Shown here in pieces: positions 24,832-35,640 of a stretch of DNA of 64,000 nt. The notes under the pieces were generated by a model. That model was not told the origin of the DNA. It made no database searches and saw only the letters and a list, made by a program, of their open reading frames with translations. Source of the DNA: Melocanna baccifera (taxonomy: Eukaryota > Streptophyta > Magnoliopsida > Poales > Poaceae). Every line of letters starts with the position of its first letter. The stretch's first letter is position 1. Where the stretch lies: contig CM070686.1 of NCBI GenBank assembly GCA_036346265.1, positions 28,451,982 to 28,515,981 of the forward strand, in the 5' to 3' direction. A program made the translations under genes and the position numbers.

Positions 24832-26038
24832 GAAACAAGAAAAATCATCAAATCCAATTAAATAGTTCATATCAGTAATTTGACCAACAGAAAGAACATT
24901 CACGGATAACTAAGGAACAAAAGACACATCGAAAATAGAGAAGCGAGATGTCGAGTCCCTGATGGGTGATAGAACAACATGTATCATCAGCAGTGTGAAC
25001 ATATGCAGCATCAGTCACAGGCCTATGAGCAACAAGCTGAGAGTTGTCCGATGTAACATGAAAGGAGAAATCCGAGTCCAGAACCCAAGGATGAGCAGTG
25101 CTACGAGCAGAAAGTGCAACTGAGGTCATAGCAGACATCGATCCAAAATTCATAGTAGATGTGGATGTGGTAGCAGTGACTGCTCCAGTAAGTGCTCTAG
25201 AAGTCCTAGTAGGTGCTCCACGATGACGATCAGATGGATGTTTGGCGCAATAATCAACTAGCTGATCTGGATGTAACTTGAAGCACTTGTCAACATGATG
25301 ACCAGTCCTCTTGCAATGAGAACATACTAGCACTCCTGTGGGTGTAGCTTTGGTAGATCTAGACCGCTGTGAGAGGCCCAGTACATCATGTGGTGAGGAT
25401 CCTGAGGTAGGCATAAGCGAATGAAGACGAGTCTCCTATGCAATCAAACTAGAGAGCACCTTAGGCATAGTTGAGCAACTGAGTATGAATAGGCTCAAAC
25501 TCTGATCGAAGCCCCATCACAAATTGATACATGAGCATCTGCTGATCATACTTATCTTTGGCGACACAAGACTGGCAAGCAGTGGCAGCCTTTGGTGTCA
25601 TAGACTTCTAGAGGGCCAGTGATATGAGTGAAAGCACTGTAATACTCCTCCACTATCTGATCCTTCAGCTACTGAATACTATGAAGGTTCTTGAGCAATG
25701 TGAAGTGAAGAGCACCACTAGACTGAACATATCTCTTCTCAAAGTATGTCCACGTCTTCTTGTCTGAAGTATGATCCTCAAGACTCATCCTCAAAGAAAC
25801 ATCAACACTAAGAACAATGCTAGTCATGACATGATCATCCTCTTCTACCAAGCCTTTACTGCCCTAACATCAACCTTCTTTGGATCACAAGGATCGTCAG
25901 TCAAATGAGAGGCCAACCATAACCTCTAAGAGTAGTCTTGACTGAGAAGGCCCATGCTCGATAGTTCAACCTGTTGAGCTTGATGTCTGTGAACACGAGG
26001 GATGAACTACCCCCAAACATCAAGTCAGACTTAGCCAT
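24832..26038 (-). pseudogene. copia gag and protease remnants
   Basis: The gag start on the minus strand is at 26038 (MAKSDLMFGGSS). The word TYFEKRYVQSSGALHFTLLK at about 25770-25690 is typical of plant copia gag. A zinc knuckle CSHCKRTGHHVDKC (CX2CX4HX4C) is encoded at about 25324-25283. The protease motif follows as WVLDSDFSFHVT at about 25090. The expected DSGA is changed to DSDF, so the protease is inactive as written. Several stops separate the parts. LTR A1 cuts the element right after the protease. Confidence 0.85.
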
Positions 26039-26610
26039 CTTGATGGACCACAATCAACAATCACCAAGCAACAACACAATAGCACTAGAGATAGAGAAGT
26101 GCCAAGCAACAACCAAGTAGAGCAAGTGAGACTAGTATCTTTGGACACTTATTGGAGTAGAGCAAAAGGCAGTCATAGCCAAAGACCAGAAGAGTCCAGG
26201 TGACGAGGTGAAGATGACAGAGCCATAGCCAGGTGAGGAGGCGATGATGGTGGAGCTCAGTGCTCGGCATTGGTGAAGCCGAGGTCTAGACGATGACTTA
26301 GCGGAGCGAGGAGCCGATGTTGCTGAGCAAGGAGATGGTGGAAGCTAGCGACAAGGTGAAGATCCAAAAGAGAGACGACATCACTGTCAGATCCCGTGGA
26401 TTGAAATCCACAAGAGGGAAGAAGGTGGTCACTGAAAGACTAAGAACCCTAGCTATTGAGACTATGAATTGGGCATAATAATTGACGTCCATCTCATTTC
26501 CACCCAAAAGTTTATATGAGTCTTACATATGATTTTAAGAGAAAAAGGGAGATTACAACACATAAATAAGGTTAAACCCACAATTTTGAGACTGTTCACC
26601 ATAATTTGAT

Positions 26611-26623
26611 GTTTCTGATGCCA
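26611..26623 (-). other. Putative copia primer binding site
   Basis: The minus strand reads TGGCATCAGAAAC, resembling the complement of the tRNA-Met 3' end with about three mismatches. It lies about 570 bases upstream of the gag start, as expected, with LTR-end-like sequence beyond it. Confidence 0.5.
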
Positions 26624-27450
26624 ACAGTGTTTACCAAAACTCTTCTAGGCCGTTGTAACATCCCAAATTTTGCTTTTAATTGGAAAGAATAATTTTAAAT
26701 TAAATAATTCAAATTATTTGGAATTTTTAGAGTTAAAGGTTTCTGTTTAAAAGTAAAAATTTATAATAAAATAAGTTGGAAATATTTTTCTTTAGTCTAA
26801 AACCTCTCTAGGGATTTCTGTGAATTTTTCTGGAATTTTTAAAATTTATTTGGTATTTTTCTGAGTATTTTAAAGCTTCCTAGCATTTTCTGAAAATCTT
26901 AAAAGATTTTAATTCCAGAAAACTCCCTCGGGCGACACGTGTCGTCCATCCGAGCTACCCTTCCTCGCCGGATCTAATCCACGCCATCCATCCTCACTTA
27001 CCCCTTCGCCCACCTTCCCCTCCCCGATGCCCGCCACGTGTCACTCATCCAGGCCATCCGCCGCGTCTGTGCTAATCGGGGCCGTCCATCTTCACTTACT
27101 GCTTCAAAACGATCCGACGGCCGAGAACCTTCCCTCCGCCACACGTCGCTCATCCGTCGCTCGCCTCCTCTCCTCTCTCTCTCGCTGACCGGTGGGCCCC
27201 ACCTGTCAGGCCCGTCGTCCCCTCCGTTCCTTCCTCCGCGCGCCGTCGCCATTATTGCCGCCGCCCGAGCTCCGCGTTCTTCGTCTCCCGGCCGTTACTC
27301 CTCGCCATTATTGGTTCCCGAGCATTCACTCGTCGTGCGCGTTAGCTAGCAGCAGTTTCCCCATGAATCGTCACCGTTTCCGCCGGTTGGAGACGAAAAC
27401 CGTCCGCGTTAACTCCGGTGAACTCGTGCGCCCGTTTCTTCTCAACGGCG

Positions 27451-27458
27451 TATAAAAA
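27451..27458 (+). promoter_or_regulatory. Putative TATA box of LTR B2
   Basis: TATAAAAA follows a GC-rich block (CAACGGCG) and precedes a C/T-rich stretch, a typical core promoter layout in grass LTRs. Confidence 0.6.
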
Positions 27459-28103
27459 ATGTTCCCCGGGGAACCATCTCCCCCTTCGCGCACCCTCTCC
27501 GCTCCAGTTCCAGCTGCGTGCGTCGTCACCGCCGCGTTTTCGTGTCGTCGTCGTGCGATTTCGTCGCCGTCGGTGAGTTCTCCGCCGCGCCCATCGCCTC
27601 GCTCCGCCTCGGTCCTCAGCGCCCGGCACGCGCGCCGCTCCTCGGTCGCGTCGCTCGCGTCGCGCTTCGCCGTGCTTTCGCTCGCGTCAAGGTTCGAAGC
27701 GACGCCGCCGCGTGTCGGGCCACGCGTCGATCATCGTCGCCTTCCCGCCTCCGCGTCCTCGCATCCGCACCGTCCGTTCAAGATCGGAGCCGTGAGGCAC
27801 CAGCTGGCGCCACGCGTCCCCCTCTCCGCCGTTGGATCCCACCGACACTCCGCGCGCGCGTCGCGGCGCCGCGCGGCGCGCCCGTCCACGCGCCGCCGAT
27901 CCACTCTCGCGCCGCCACGCGCCGCCATCGCCCGCACTTCGCCGCGCGCGCGCGCGCGCCGCGCCACGCATCGGCAATCCTCGTCTTCCCGCCTCCGCGC
28001 CGTCGCATCTTCGCCGTCCATCCGGATCTGAGCCGAAGGCTCAGATCTTGCCGCGTGCCCTCCCCGCGACCGTCCGATCTAGCCGCCGCCGCCGCGCCCG
28101 AGC

Positions 28104-28270
28104 CACCCACGTCAGCCCTAGCCACGTGGCAGCACCAGCGCGTGCCACGTCAGCCCTAGTCCACGTCAGCTGCCACGTGGCATGCCACGTCAGCCGCCAC
28201 GTCAGCCAAAATCCGCCCCCAGGTGCCACGTGGCAGTCACGTCAGCAGCCACGTTAGCTGTTGACACGTG
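28104..28270 (+). promoter_or_regulatory. ACGT-core box cluster in LTR B2
   Basis: Eleven ACGT cores occur in 165 bases, alternating between CCACGTCAGC and the G-box CCACGTGGCA. The cluster lies about 650 bases downstream of the TATA box. Confidence 0.65.
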
Positions 28271-30485
28271 GTGGAACCGGTAGCGCGCCACGCCGACCCT
28301 AGCTTGCGCGTCGCCGCCGCGCGTGTCGCTTCGTGGACTCGGTCCACCGTGGACCGGCCCCACCTGTCAGCCTCTAAAATATTATTTAAACTCCATGCTA
28401 ACGTCATAATCTCAGTTTTCCTTTAGAAAATTAATTCAGAAAATTGCCTGCTGACGTCATAAATGATTTTCGGTTTAAAATTTAATCCAGAAAATAGCCT
28501 TTTTCTTTTATTTTGTATTTAAACTTTGGAAGGCTATAACTTTTGCATTTTAACTCCAAATTGACCCATTCAAATTTCTAAATTCATCTAAAATTTCAAA
28601 CTTTCATTTGGTATATTTATTTTTAATTTTTGAGTTTTTATTTTATTTTATTTATTTAGTTCTTCTCGTTTCTCGTGTAGAATCCGATCTGTCCGACGAT
28701 TTTCAAGAGCAACTTCGGGAAGATTCCAACATAATTCAAGAAGGCAAGTCTCCTTGACCATTTTGCTCCTATGTTTTATAAATAGTTTTTATAATTATTT
28801 TAAATTATTTGCATGGCTATGTTTAATAAATTGATAATTTTAATTCTAGAATTTAGATAAACACCCAATTTGTTATGCCTCCTTTGGAAATTGCTTACCA
28901 TGTACCATTGTCAACATAGGATATTCTTGGACTCATAAATGAGTTAGTATTATTTATTGTTGAATTTAGAGTATTAGCAAATGCTTAGTTTAGCTGTTAA
29001 ATGTAAAAATGCTCATTTGAGAAAAATGGTTAATGAATGTTTTTGATTCAATGATTTGTTTGGAAAGTAGTAATAAATGTTACCACTGTAATTTTAACTT
29101 AAAAAGGAAAAATTCAAAATGAAATATTTGACGAGGGTGGATGGAATGTTTGGTTGGTGCGGTTTAGCACGAAAAATGGGTTTGTGAATGATCCACCCTA
29201 GTCGTCTAAGGACCGATTCTTGTGTTTGTCCAATCTGAGTAAAACAGTACAACCACAAGTTAAAATGGGTGCAACCTAGCTAATTAACCTATAATAGTAT
29301 AGTCTTTGTGTCACTATTGAAAAATGGGTATCAGGGATTTACTGATTACTCAAAGTGAGGCGCAGGGATTTACTGCACTCACATGGCACAAGAGGGGGCT
29401 TCTGAATGTGGTGGATTTAACCATTCAGCGGTGAAACCTCAGCGAGTGATATAAAACTATACTAGAGTAGGTGAAAAGCTTTGTGATATTTTATCTAGGT
29501 CTCATGCCAAAGGAAGTGTGTTGACTGTTAAGGTAACATATCTCTTGTGGGTAAAGTTGTACGCACTCTGCAAAGTAATGAAACTATTCGAATAGCCGTG
29601 CCCACGGTCAAGGGCGGACAAGGAATGCATTCACATAGCAGAGATTTGACTTTGAATTTAAAAAGAAAAGGTTTTGGAAAACTAGAGAGTGGATAGAACT
29701 CTCGTGATTTTGGTCTGGTGGATGTAACCAGTTCAGGTGGTTTTAACCTCCATTTTGAATATTAGCGGAGATAGCCTATTTTATCAGTGATGGTGGATGT
29801 AACCTTCACTAATATACTTATTAAATTTCAAACTATGAAAATTCAATGTTTAACAAAAATTTTTTTAGTAATAGTATATAAATTTGAAATAAAATGCTCA
29901 TTTGTGCAAAAGAGCCATATAGCCTTCCCTTGTTCAACCCCGCATCTAATGCATTTTCCCAAGACTTGCGGAGTACATTTTTGTACTCACATACTACACT
30001 TCAAAATAATTCTCAGAGGAGGTTGAAGCTCAGGAAGGAGATTACGACTACTGTTCCGCTTGCGGCTGTGATGGATTCTTTCCGGAGGACTAGGTCTCGT
30101 TGCTCAAGTCAATTGCCTGTGGCATATTGATGGGCCGTTTATTTGAATATTTTTGCTTCCGCTGTTACCTTTTGTGTAAGAGGTTTTGTGAACCACAGTT
30201 GTAAGCCCTTGGGCCAAGACTTATGTATTTCAGTTATTATTGTAATAAAGCGTGGTTGGCAACGTATCATTTTTCTGATTATCTGTGTGTACTAGCGTTG
30301 ATCTGGGACTAGTACTGCAATACACAGGGGGTCCGGGAGTTTCTACTCCCGGATCTCACAGCCGTCGATCTCTTCGTGAAATGGTATGGACCAAACTTTG
30401 TCGTCCAAGTCAACTTAATGCTTCATCAACAAGATAGCCAGCTAAAAACTCTAAATCCAATTGTCTTCAGGTTTTGATATTTCCC

Positions 30486-32201
30486 CTGTCGGACCTGGAT
30501 TGAAAATCCAGAATCCTCTGTGATTCCACCGTACTATTCTCTGGATCAATAGATAGTGCTCACAGTACATTGCAGTTATCATTTCATACATCGTATGATA
30601 TTCATAAAACCATAATATATTTACATTAGAGTTTAAAATACGCCACGTCGGGTGACTGTTTTACATAATGGGCCTCCCAGACCAAATACTTACAGATAAA
30701 AAGTATAGCAGCGGAAAATGGCAACAACAGTGGGGACATTAGCCACAAGCAGGCGACTGGGTGTAAATGTGTGCATCTATATTGCCTAACCCTAGGTAAT
30801 ATAGGCGCACACTCTTACGGCAAGTCTACATGCTTAGGACTAGGCAATTAGAAATCACCCTAGTTGCAGTCGTTAGCTCCTTAGCTTGGTGCATCCTTGA
30901 AGGCATAATGGCCTTGTCCTCCTGCTTCTAGATATGGTGATGCGAGGGTGAGTACACTAACCACTATGCTTCGCGAGCCAATACACATAATGCAATTAAG
31001 TAACATGCATGGCTTGATAAAGGATAGGCTCGGGTTATTTTATTTGCCAGAAATTTACTTTTCAGCGTTATAGTCGCTTACCTTATCACTAGGCCGACAC
31101 CTAGGGTAACACAAATCAGGACAGTCCATCGCCCTTCATTTTTCCATTCCAAGTCCCTTTTTATAAAATTATTTTTGAAATAGAACTATATCGAAGTTAA
31201 GTTTCCATGTCCGCCCTTGACCGTGGGCACGGCTATTCGAATAGTTTTGCTAAATTCAAAATGATCAAGGTATTGACTCACCTGGGTCACTGTTGCCTGG
31301 ATCTTGCTGGTCTTGTTCACGTCTTCCTCAGATTCCTCCTCTTGAGTTTCGTACACTAATTTTATGTCGAACGGAAATTTAAAAACAAATAAAAAGAATT
31401 AACATAACCAAATGAATTCTTATCAAAACTTCAAACAAGCTCAAAAATTCATGATTTTGGTTCCATTAGAAAGAGGGTGAATTTAGATGAATTTAACAAT
31501 TTTTCTCACTAAATTTGGAGTTAAAATGAATTAATTATGATTTTTTTAAAGTTCTCAACCGATTTAATTCCAAAAATAAAATCATTAATCATTAATTAAT
31601 CCCGAGGAGAGGGAGTTTGTGAGATTGACAGGTGGGGTCCACTGGTTATAATATTTTTCTTTTACTTACTCTGATAGGTGGTCCACTGGATTTTAATTTC
31701 TTTACTATGCTAGAGAATGACACGTGGGGCCCGCAGGGATTATTAACTTCACTCCTTGGTTTCACTAACAAGTGGGACCATGGGGGTTAATTATTTTGTC
31801 TGACACTGACGGGTGGGACCGGGTACTGGTTTAATTAAGACATGGCCCACATGTCAGAGACTAACTAACTTAACTAACAATCATTAGTATTAATTAATCG
31901 CTCGCTAATTAAATTCAGCCGATGAACAGTGCCTCTTCCTCCGGCCGCGGCTGGCGAGGCTCGTCGCCAGTGGTTAGGGCGGCGGCCGGCCATAAGCATT
32001 CGCAAAATGGAACGCTTGTGGCCGCTCCCACCTCCGGCCGAGCTCTCGCCGGCCAATTTGGTCGAAGCCATGGTCGGCAGTGAGAAACCTCAATCAAAAC
32101 ATTAGAAATTCCAAAAAAAAATAAAACACCAAGAAAGGCCAAAATCTCCAAATGCCACAAATCACACAATATCTTATAATTTCCAAATTTGGAATGTTAC
32201 A
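30486..32201 (-). mobile_element. LTR C2, probable 3' LTR of the gypsy element
   Basis: On the plus strand it runs from TGTCGGACCTGG to GGAATGTTACA, the inverted ends of family C. It is 1716 bp long, much shorter than C1, and lacks most of the segment between the donor-like motif and the palindrome. The palindrome CTATTCGAATAG is at 31233-31244. On the minus strand it follows the purine tract AAGAAGGGGGA directly, which is how a 3' LTR follows its polypurine tract. However TCCCC flanks both sides (30481-30485 and 32202-32206), which would also fit a solo insertion. The 3' LTR reading is preferred because pol ends just upstream. Confidence 0.85.
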
Positions 32202-32299
32202 TCCCCCTTCTTAACTCTTCACTTGTCCTCAAGTGGTTGAATCGAGAAACCAGAATTTAGGGAATGTACTCTTGATAAAGTCGGCATCCTCCCAGGAAG

Positions 32300-35200
32300 T
32301 GTAACATCCTGATTTTTGGGGATTTTTAAAACCTTGAATTTAAAAATAAATTTCTAGAATTTTCCTGAATTTAAATAAAGCTTAAATGGAATTTTCAAAA
32401 GTTTTAAATAATTTCATATGAATAAATTAAACTTCAAAATTAGCTGAAAATATTTTTAATTAAGTTCCTTAAGTCACAAGAAATTTTCTGGAATTTTCTG
32501 GAATTAAATTAAGCTTCAAATGAATTTTAGAACTTTGAAATGATTTAATCTGAGTAAAATAAACATTAACATAAGTTGAAAATATTTGATTTATGTTCTT
32601 CAGGTCTCAAGGAATTCTCTGGTATTTTTGGTGAATTTTTGGGATTTATTTGCTATTTTCTAGACCTTCTTTTCTTTTAGTTGATTTTCGGGAAAAAGAA
32701 ATCGGGGAAAGAAAATCCGCCGCCGTCCGATCTGTTGCCCTCCCACGTGTCACCCATCCGCCTCCCTCGGCCCCTCCCGCTCAGCCCGGCCCAGCCCAAC
32801 CCGCTCCCGCGCGCACCCCGCCGCCCGATCGTCGCCTGCGCCACGCGTCAGCAACCCGCGGATGCGCGCGCGCCCGCTCTCTCCCCGCCGCCCGATCGGG
32901 CGCCTTGCCACGCGGCGTGCATCCGCTGTCCGCCGCCGCTTCGCTTCGCTGCCGCCGCAAACCCTAGCTCCCTCCGCTCCGCGCCGTCCGATCGCCCGCG
33001 TTGGATCTCGGCCGTCCGCGATCGCGTCAGCATCTCGCCCGCGCGGTCCGCGTCTGGACTCGCTGCCAGCCGTCCGATGCCGTCCCGGGACACGTGGCGA
33101 TCCTCGTCGCGCTCGTCTCCGATGGAAACTCGCCGCCGCCGCCATCTCGCGCGCGTGGATCGAGCCGGTCTTCCTCGGCGTCCGTGTTTAAAAGCGCAGC
33201 CGCCTCGCAGCCTCCCTCGTCCCGTGCGCCGCCGTCTTCTCGCCGCTGTCTTCGCCGTGCGCCGCCGTTCGGAACCCCGCTGCGCGGAGTCTTCGCCGCC
33301 ATCGTCGCCGGTCTTCGTCGTTCTCGACGACGGTAAGCGCCGCCGTCGCGACCCCGCTCGCTAGACTCGCCGCTCGCCTCGCTGACCCGACCCGTGCCGC
33401 CCCGCCGTCGTCGTCGCCAGCGCCGACGAGAACTCGCAGCCGCGTCCGTCTCGCCGCCTCGCCACACGACCGTCGCCCCGCCGCTCCGCCCCTCGGTCCG
33501 CGCGCCCACGGACGCGTCCGTCCGTAACCGCCTCGCCGCCGCCGCCTCGCGCCGCGCGCGCGCGTCGCGATGCTTTGCGCCGCCGTGCCGCCACATGTCG
33601 GCAATCGAGCCGCCCACCGATCCGGCCGCCCAATCCTCACCGTCGCTTTAGATCCGATCCAACGGTCCGAGATCTAGCCGTCGTCCTCCTCCCACCGTCC
33701 GATTCCCCGCCGCCGCGCCCGCGCTCGCCCACGTCAGCCCTACCCCGCCACGTGGCAATGCCACGTCAGCCCAGACAAGCACGGGTGCCACGTCAGCAGT
33801 CACGTCACCCCTGCCACGTGGCAGCATCCGCGCGTGCCACGTGTCACTTCCTCCGCTTGCCACGTGTCGCAACCGCAGCCCGCCACGTGTCAGCTCCTCG
33901 GTGTGCCACGTCACCCCCCTTTTTCGATTTTCTGGGATTTTCTCTGAAATTGATTTTCCGAGAGCCCGTTCTCCTCCGTCCTAGCTCCGATTGACCCCGT
34001 TCTTTTTTCTAAATTCATCTAAAATCGAGCTCTAGCTGTTGGTTCTGGTTTCATGAATTTTGGAGTTCATTTGCTCGTCATTTTATGTGTTTCTTTGTTT
34101 CCGGTCGTTTTCTCTCTCGTTAGATTCGGATTCCGGAGGAGCAGGTTTCGCGCCAGAAGACCAGGAGTACCCCGCTGAGCATAACGAAGGCAAGTCATGT
34201 CCCTTGATCATGTTGAACCCAATTTTGCAAACTATTATTTAATTATTTTGCTTTAAATTACATTGCATTGCTATTTTTATTCAAACCGTTGCACAGGTAG
34301 TTATTGTCCTAATTGCAATTATACCTCCTTGACACTTTGAAATACCATGATGCCTTTGTCACCATAGGTTGGGAAATTTATTAGTGATGCTAGTTTATTT
34401 ATCACATGGGTTGGTACGATTAGATTGCTTAGCCAGTTTATATTGGTCTCATCACGCATGTTAAATTATTAATTTGAATTAATGACATATGGAACTGTGG
34501 TTGGTGCCACGTGTATTAGAATTTGTGCCACGTCATTGGTGTGACGTTGGCTTGGTTATACAAATTGGTTTTGCACTCGGGCGAGTGATCGTGCAGTAAA
34601 GGGGGAATCTGATTGTACTTTGGGGATGTGGTAGTCTCGCCGGGTAATGTTAAGGACTTAACTTTGTGCGCCATTGATCCGAGCCTTACTGCAAACCACA
34701 TGTCCGGTATGGGACGGACTGGTGACTAATTTGGGAGGTTTCAACTGTAATCTTGCCATCGAGATGAACATGGTTGCTGATTTCCATGTGGCGCAAGGGG
34801 GGGTGTGATGCGAAACCCTAGCGGGCGGATTAAGTTGTAAACTGAACTTTGTAAAGGCCTTGTTGTGATTTTCTTTAACGTGAGGATTATCACATCGTGT
34901 GGGTACAGTTGTGCAACCTCTGCAGAGTGTAAAACTATTCGAATAGCTGCGTCCTCGGTCATGGACAATGCTCGGTGATTTCACACGAGGGTTAGTGTTT
35001 CATTTAAAACTTGGTGGTTTATGTTGGAGGTGGACAGGTAGTTCACCGTTGGTTTAACTTGTGAATTGGTGTTCACAAGTGGTTCTTGTTTATTCCTTTG
35101 ATTATCTATCGTTATTGTTTTCAGTTAACTTTCGCTTTCAAGATATTTAATATATTTCATCAATAAATGCCTTTATGCAAATTAACCTTGCAGCCCTCCT

Positions 35201-35635
35201 TTGGTAAGCCTTGCATATTATATTGCATTTATTGTTACAAACGACTTGCTGAGTACCAATGTACTTACGGTTTTACGCCTATGTTGCTCAGTTGAGGGAG
35301 AGGAGTACTATCAGCAGGAGGTGCCAGAAGGAGAGTACTACGACGACTTCACGGATTAGGCTTCGTTCTCCACTCGATAGCCTGTGGCTTGTCGACTGGT
35401 CGCTACGCTTTATTTTGGATTTCCGCTGCTATTTTGTTAAGCCCTTCCGGCTAGAGATATTGTAAGCTTGGCCATAAGGTCGTACCTTTGATATTTTATC
35501 GATATTCGAGTTTCCCTTTATTATTGTCGTGTGTATGACTGTGATGACATCTATGTTTGACTGTGTGCACTAGCGTGATCCTGGACTAGTGCAGTTTACA
35601 CAGAGAGACCGAATTTGCATATTCGGGTCTCGACA
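32300..35635 (+). mobile_element. Solo LTR A2
   Basis: It starts TGTAACATCCTG and ends GGGTCTCGACA, with the perfect target duplication GGAAG (32295-32299 and 35636-35640). Length is 3336 bp. It contains a GC-rich block at 32690-33900, an ACGT-core cluster at 33720-33915 and paired palindromes (CTCTGCAGAG 34918-34927, CTATTCGAATAG 34935-34946). It sits in the last codons of the gypsy pol, just before the WEDADF word. Confidence 0.94.
33720..33915 (+). promoter_or_regulatory. ACGT-core box cluster in LTR A2
   Basis: Ten ACGT cores lie in 195 bases: CCACGTCAGC, CCACGTGGCA and CCACGTGTC types. The CACGTGTC form resembles an abscisic-acid response element. Functional binding is inference. Confidence 0.65.
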
Positions 35636-35640
35636 GGAAG

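Larger units (their letters stand above)
26654..30360 (+). mobile_element. Solo LTR B2
   Basis: It starts TGTAACATCCCAAATTTTG and ends CCGGATCTCACA. The target duplication GCCGT is perfect (26649-26653 and 30361-30365). Length is 3707 bp, longer than B1 mainly through the GC-rich block at 26930-28360. A TATA box lies at 27451, an ACGT-core cluster at 28104-28270 and the family palindrome at 29584-29595. It is inserted near the primer-site end of the copia host. Confidence 0.94.
11689..30485 (-). mobile_element. Dead Ty1-copia retrotransposon, split by nested solo LTRs
   Basis: Read on the minus strand, the pieces appear in the copia order gag, protease, integrase, reverse transcriptase, RNase H. 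They lie at 26038-24832, 21804-19411 and 12387-11850. Each break coincides with a solo LTR bounded by a perfect 5-bp target duplication. A primer-site-like sequence for tRNA-Met (TGGCATCAGAAAC, minus strand) is at 26611-26623. A candidate short 3' LTR is 11689-11827, preceded on the minus strand by the purine tract GAAGGAGGG, but I could not match it to a 5' copy. The outer limits are therefore uncertain and 30366-30485 is only assigned by position. Every coding part contains stops or shifts. Confidence 0.75.

Noticed and set aside
27459..28257. ORFs of 141-213 codons in both strands
   Set aside because: They lie in the GC-rich part of solo LTR B2 and are explained by low stop-codon density.
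32650..33994. ORFs of 85-227 codons in both strands
   Set aside because: They lie in the GC-rich part of solo LTR A2, with the same compositional explanation.
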